A stretch of 64,000 nucleotides of DNA from Microbacterium sp. Root166 (lineage in GTDB: Bacteria; Actinomycetota; Actinomycetes; Actinomycetales; Microbacteriaceae): assembly GCF_001427145.1 (NCBI RefSeq), contig NZ_LMGL01000002.1, positions 434,001 to 498,000 on the forward strand. Direction: 5' to 3'. Shown here piece by piece: positions 61,998-64,000 of this stretch; position 1 is the first letter of the stretch, and each line of letters opens with the position of its first letter. A program made the translations under genes and the position numbers. The notes beneath the pieces are model-generated. The model was not told the DNA's origin. It made no database searches and worked only from the letters and a program-made list of their open reading frames with translations.

Positions 61998-62864
61998 GTG
62001 GACGGACTGGGACGCCGAGTGCTCGTCGCCGCGTTCGACGGGTGGAACGACGCCGGCGAAGCCGCGTCGTCGGTCATCACGCAGCTGCGCGAGAGCGGCA
62101 CCTACGAGACCGTGTTCTCCGTCGATCCCGAGCTGTACTTCGACTACCAGTACACGCGGCCGCAGATCGCGACGGATGCCGACGGCAAGCGCATCCTGCA
62201 GTGGCCCGAGGCGTCGCTGCTGCGCCCCACGCGCACGACGCGCGGCGGGACCCAGCTGTGGCTGCTCACCGGCGTCGAGCCGGCGCGCGCCTGGCAGGCC
62301 TTCGCCGCGGAGTTCATGGACGCGGCGCTGCGCGAGGACATCACGGGCTTCGTCTCGATCGGCTCGATGATGTCGGACGTGCCGCACACCCGGCCGATCT
62401 CGGTGTTCGCCGGAAGCGACAACGACGCCCTGCGCACCGCACTCGAGCTGGAGCGCAGCACCTACGAAGGGCCCGTGGGCATCCTCAGCGTCCTCGGCCA
62501 CGCGGCTGACGCGGCCGGCATTCCGTCGGCGAGCCTGTGGGCGAGCGTCCCCCACTACGTCGCGGGGCACACGCCCTCGCCCAAGGCCACACTCGCGCTG
62601 CTCGACCGCCTCGAGGACATCACCGGGGCCACCGTGCCCCGAGGCGAGCTGTCGACCGAGGCGGCGGCGTGGGAGGCCTCGATCGACGCGGCCGCGGCCG
62701 ACGACGAGGAGATGACCGAGTACATCCGGCAGCTCGAGCGCACGCGCGACACGTGGGACTCCCCCGAGGCGTCCGGCGACGCGATCGCTCAGGAGTTCGA
62801 GCGCTACCTGCGCCGCGGCGGCGACGGCCCCACGAAGCCTGGGCGCGACGACCCGCGCCGGTAG
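61998..62864 (+). CDS. PAC2 family protein
   Basis: 288 residues. Starts VDGLGRRVLVAAFDGWNDAG and contains the IGSMMSDVPHTRP and LWASVPHYVAGHTPSPKATLALL segments of the actinobacterial PAC2 (proteasome-assembly-chaperone-like) family. Its role in bacteria is not settled. GGAGGAGG at 61986-61993 supports GTG 61998. It faces uppP with 33 bp between stops. Confidence 0.9.
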   Translation: MDGLGRRVLVAAFDGWNDAGEAASSVITQLRESGTYETVFSVDPELYFDYQYTRPQIATDADGKRILQWPEASLLRPTRTTRGGTQLWLLTGVEPARAWQAFAAEFMDAALREDITGFVSIGSMMSDVPHTRPISVFAGSDNDALRTALELERSTYEGPVGILSVLGHAADAAGIPSASLWASVPHYVAGHTPSPKATLALLDRLEDITGATVPRGELSTEAAAWEASIDAAAADDEEMTEYIRQLERTRDTWDSPEASGDAIAQEFERYLRRGGDGPTKPGRDDPRR

Positions 62865-62897
62865 CGGCATCCCGCGCCGGCCCGGTGTGCCGTGGCG

Positions 62898-63722
62898 TCA
62901 GGACGCCGCGATGACGCCTGTGCTGAGGAGTACCAGCAGCAGCGTGCCGAGCGCGACGCGGTACACCACGAACGGCAGGAAGCTGTGCTTGGAGATCCAG
63001 TTCATGAAGAACGCGATCACGCCGAGCGCCACGAAGAACGCGACGACCGTGGCGACGGCGGTCTCGGCGAGGGTGAAGACGCCCGGCTCGTTCCAGCTCT
63101 TGAACAGCTGGTAGAAGCCGCTGCCGAACACCGCCGGAATCGCCAGCAGGAACGCGTAGCGCGCGGCGGCGGCGCGCTCGAACCCCATGAAGAGGCCCGC
63201 GGTGATCGTGCCGCCCGATCGTGAGACGCCGGGGATGAGGGCCAGCGACTGCGCGAAGCCGTAGACGACGCCCTGCCCGATCGTGATGTCCTGGAGCTTG
63301 CGCTTCTTCGCCCCGACGTGGTCGGCGATGCCCAGCAGCACGCCGAAGAAGATGAGCATGCCGGCGACGAGCCAGAGCGAGCGGAACGTCGTCTCGATCT
63401 GGTCCTGGAACAGCAGTCCGAGCACCACGATCGGGATGCTGCCGACGATGATCAGCCAGCCCATCTTCGCGTCCGGGTCGTTGCGCGGGATCTTCCCGAA
63501 GAGCGCACGGAACCAGTTCCCGATGATCCGCACGATGTCGCGCCAGAAGAACAGCACGACGGCCGCCTCGGTGCCGATCTGCGTGATCGCGGTGAAGGCG
63601 GCGCCGGGGTCCTGCGCGGACGGCAGGAACTCCCCCATCACGCGCAGGTGTGCGCTGGAGGACACCGGGAGGAACTCGGTCAGACCCTGGACGAAGCCGA
63701 GGATGATCGCCTCGAGGAGCAT
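62898..63722 (-). CDS. uppP: Undecaprenyl-diphosphatase
   Basis: 274 residues, about eight membrane segments. Motifs [18 protein letters not shown] near the N-terminus and [18 protein letters not shown] in the centre are diagnostic for the UppP/BacA family, which recycles undecaprenyl diphosphate to the monophosphate for peptidoglycan synthesis and can confer bacitracin tolerance. AAAGG precedes ATG 63722 on the minus strand. Confidence 0.97.
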   Translation of the reverse strand: MLLEAIILGFVQGLTEFLPVSSSAHLRVMGEFLPSAQDPGAAFTAITQIGTEAAVVLFFWRDIVRIIGNWFRALFGKIPRNDPDAKMGWLIIVGSIPIVVLGLLFQDQIETTFRSLWLVAGMLIFFGVLLGIADHVGAKKRKLQDITIGQGVVYGFAQSLALIPGVSRSGGTITAGLFMGFERAAAARYAFLLAIPAVFGSGFYQLFKSWNEPGVFTLAETAVATVVAFFVALGVIAFFMNWISKHSFLPFVVYRVALGTLLLVLLSTGVIAAS

Positions 63723-63769
63723 GGACGCCTTTCGGTGCAGGATGCCGGCGGCCGCGGCATCCGCTGATG

Positions 63770-64000
63770 TCAGTAGGTGCGGAGCAGATCGGCGAGCACG
63801 CGCTGGCCGAAGACGAGGGCGTCGATGGGGACGCGCTCGTCGACGCCGTGGAACATGCCGGTGAAGTCGAGGCCGGCGGGCAGCCGCAGCGGGGCGAACC
63901 CGTAGCCGGCGATGCCGAGGGCCGCGAGGGCCTTGTTGTCGGTGCCGCCGCCCATCAGGTATGGGATCACCGGCACGCCGGGGTCGTGGCGGCCGAGCGC
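63770..64000 (-). CDS. M20-family metallopeptidase, C-terminal fragment
   Basis: The last 76 codons; the gene begins beyond the right edge. [18 protein letters not shown] and [14 protein letters not shown] match the C-terminus of M20/M25/M40 metallohydrolases, where the final His of FHGVDERV is a metal ligand. Exact activity (dipeptidase, carboxypeptidase or deacylase) cannot be told from the fragment. Confidence 0.85.
   Translation of the reverse strand, partial: ALGRHDPGVPVIPYLMGGGTDNKALAALGIAGYGFAPLRLPAGLDFTGMFHGVDERVPIDALVFGQRVLADLLRTY

Noticed and set aside
1..64000. CRISPR arrays or defence systems
   Set aside because: No regularly spaced repeats and no Cas, restriction, toxin-antitoxin or retron-like genes were recognised.

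Overview
The window is about 64 kb of high-GC actinobacterial chromosome. Gene order (carAB-pyrF-gmk-rpoZ-metK-priA-fmt-rsmB-rpe, then his-trp-lgt-gltBD-pyk-pdtaR-polA, then rbpA, lnt, helY-tatCA-pafCB, trmI, uppP), actinobacterial markers (RbpA, PafBC, PdtaR, HGxxPAAW protein, a MihF domain) and codon style point to Microbacteriaceae, most likely Microbacterium or a close relative. This rests on synteny and protein character; no database search was made. No insertion sequence, integrase, prophage, CRISPR array or rRNA was seen. The only RNA gene seen is a tRNA-Leu(CAA).

Layout. 0-6 kb: pyrimidine synthesis (carA cut by the window edge, carB, pyrF) runs by overlapping codons into a guanylate kinase fused to a MihF-like domain. 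6-12 kb: rpoZ, metK, priA, fmt, rsmB. 12-13 kb: a glutaminase-STAS gene on the minus strand, broken by a small internal deletion. 13-20 kb: rpe, hisEGFI, two small membrane proteins of the trp locus, trpCBA and lgt. 20-28 kb: gltBD and pyk. 28-33 kb: a SHOCT membrane protein, the tRNA, pdtaR, a thioesterase and polA. 33-51 kb: a more variable section with single genes and short operons: DUF885 peptidase-like protein, phosphoribosyltransferase, LLM flavin oxidoreductase, MFS carrier, SGNH hydrolase, DHFR-like reductase, ArsR plus AHSA1 pair, pseudouridine catabolism (psuG-psuK), small membrane proteins, AEC transporter, a molybdopterin/FAD/zinc-ribbon trio, HdeD, S9 peptidase plus SDR, NfeD plus SPFH plus GDPD. 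51-64 kb: conserved core again: rbpA, lnt, helY, tatC, tatA, pafC, pafB, FKBP lipoprotein, trmI, HAD phosphatase, PAC2 protein, uppP and the 3' end of a metallopeptidase.

Three themes stand out. First, many isolated genes on both strands start with a hexamer TANNNT exactly 6-7 nt before ATG/GTG and have no Shine-Dalgarno sequence. This is the layout of leaderless transcripts. At glsA/rpe two such promoters are divergent and share most of one -10 element. Second, genes usually found at these loci are missing: coaBC between rpoZ and metK, trpE between hisI and the Trp-associated membrane gene, and the Pup/proteasome cluster between trmI and pafB. Together with the broken glutaminase this may indicate lineage-specific loss, though other genome locations cannot be seen. 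Third, the best candidate for an under-described system is a three-gene minus-strand operon at 44.0-45.6 kb: a cytoplasmic sulfite-oxidase-fold protein, an FAD/NAD(P) reductase and a DUF6510-type zinc-ribbon protein. It looks like a compact soluble molybdoenzyme redox chain.
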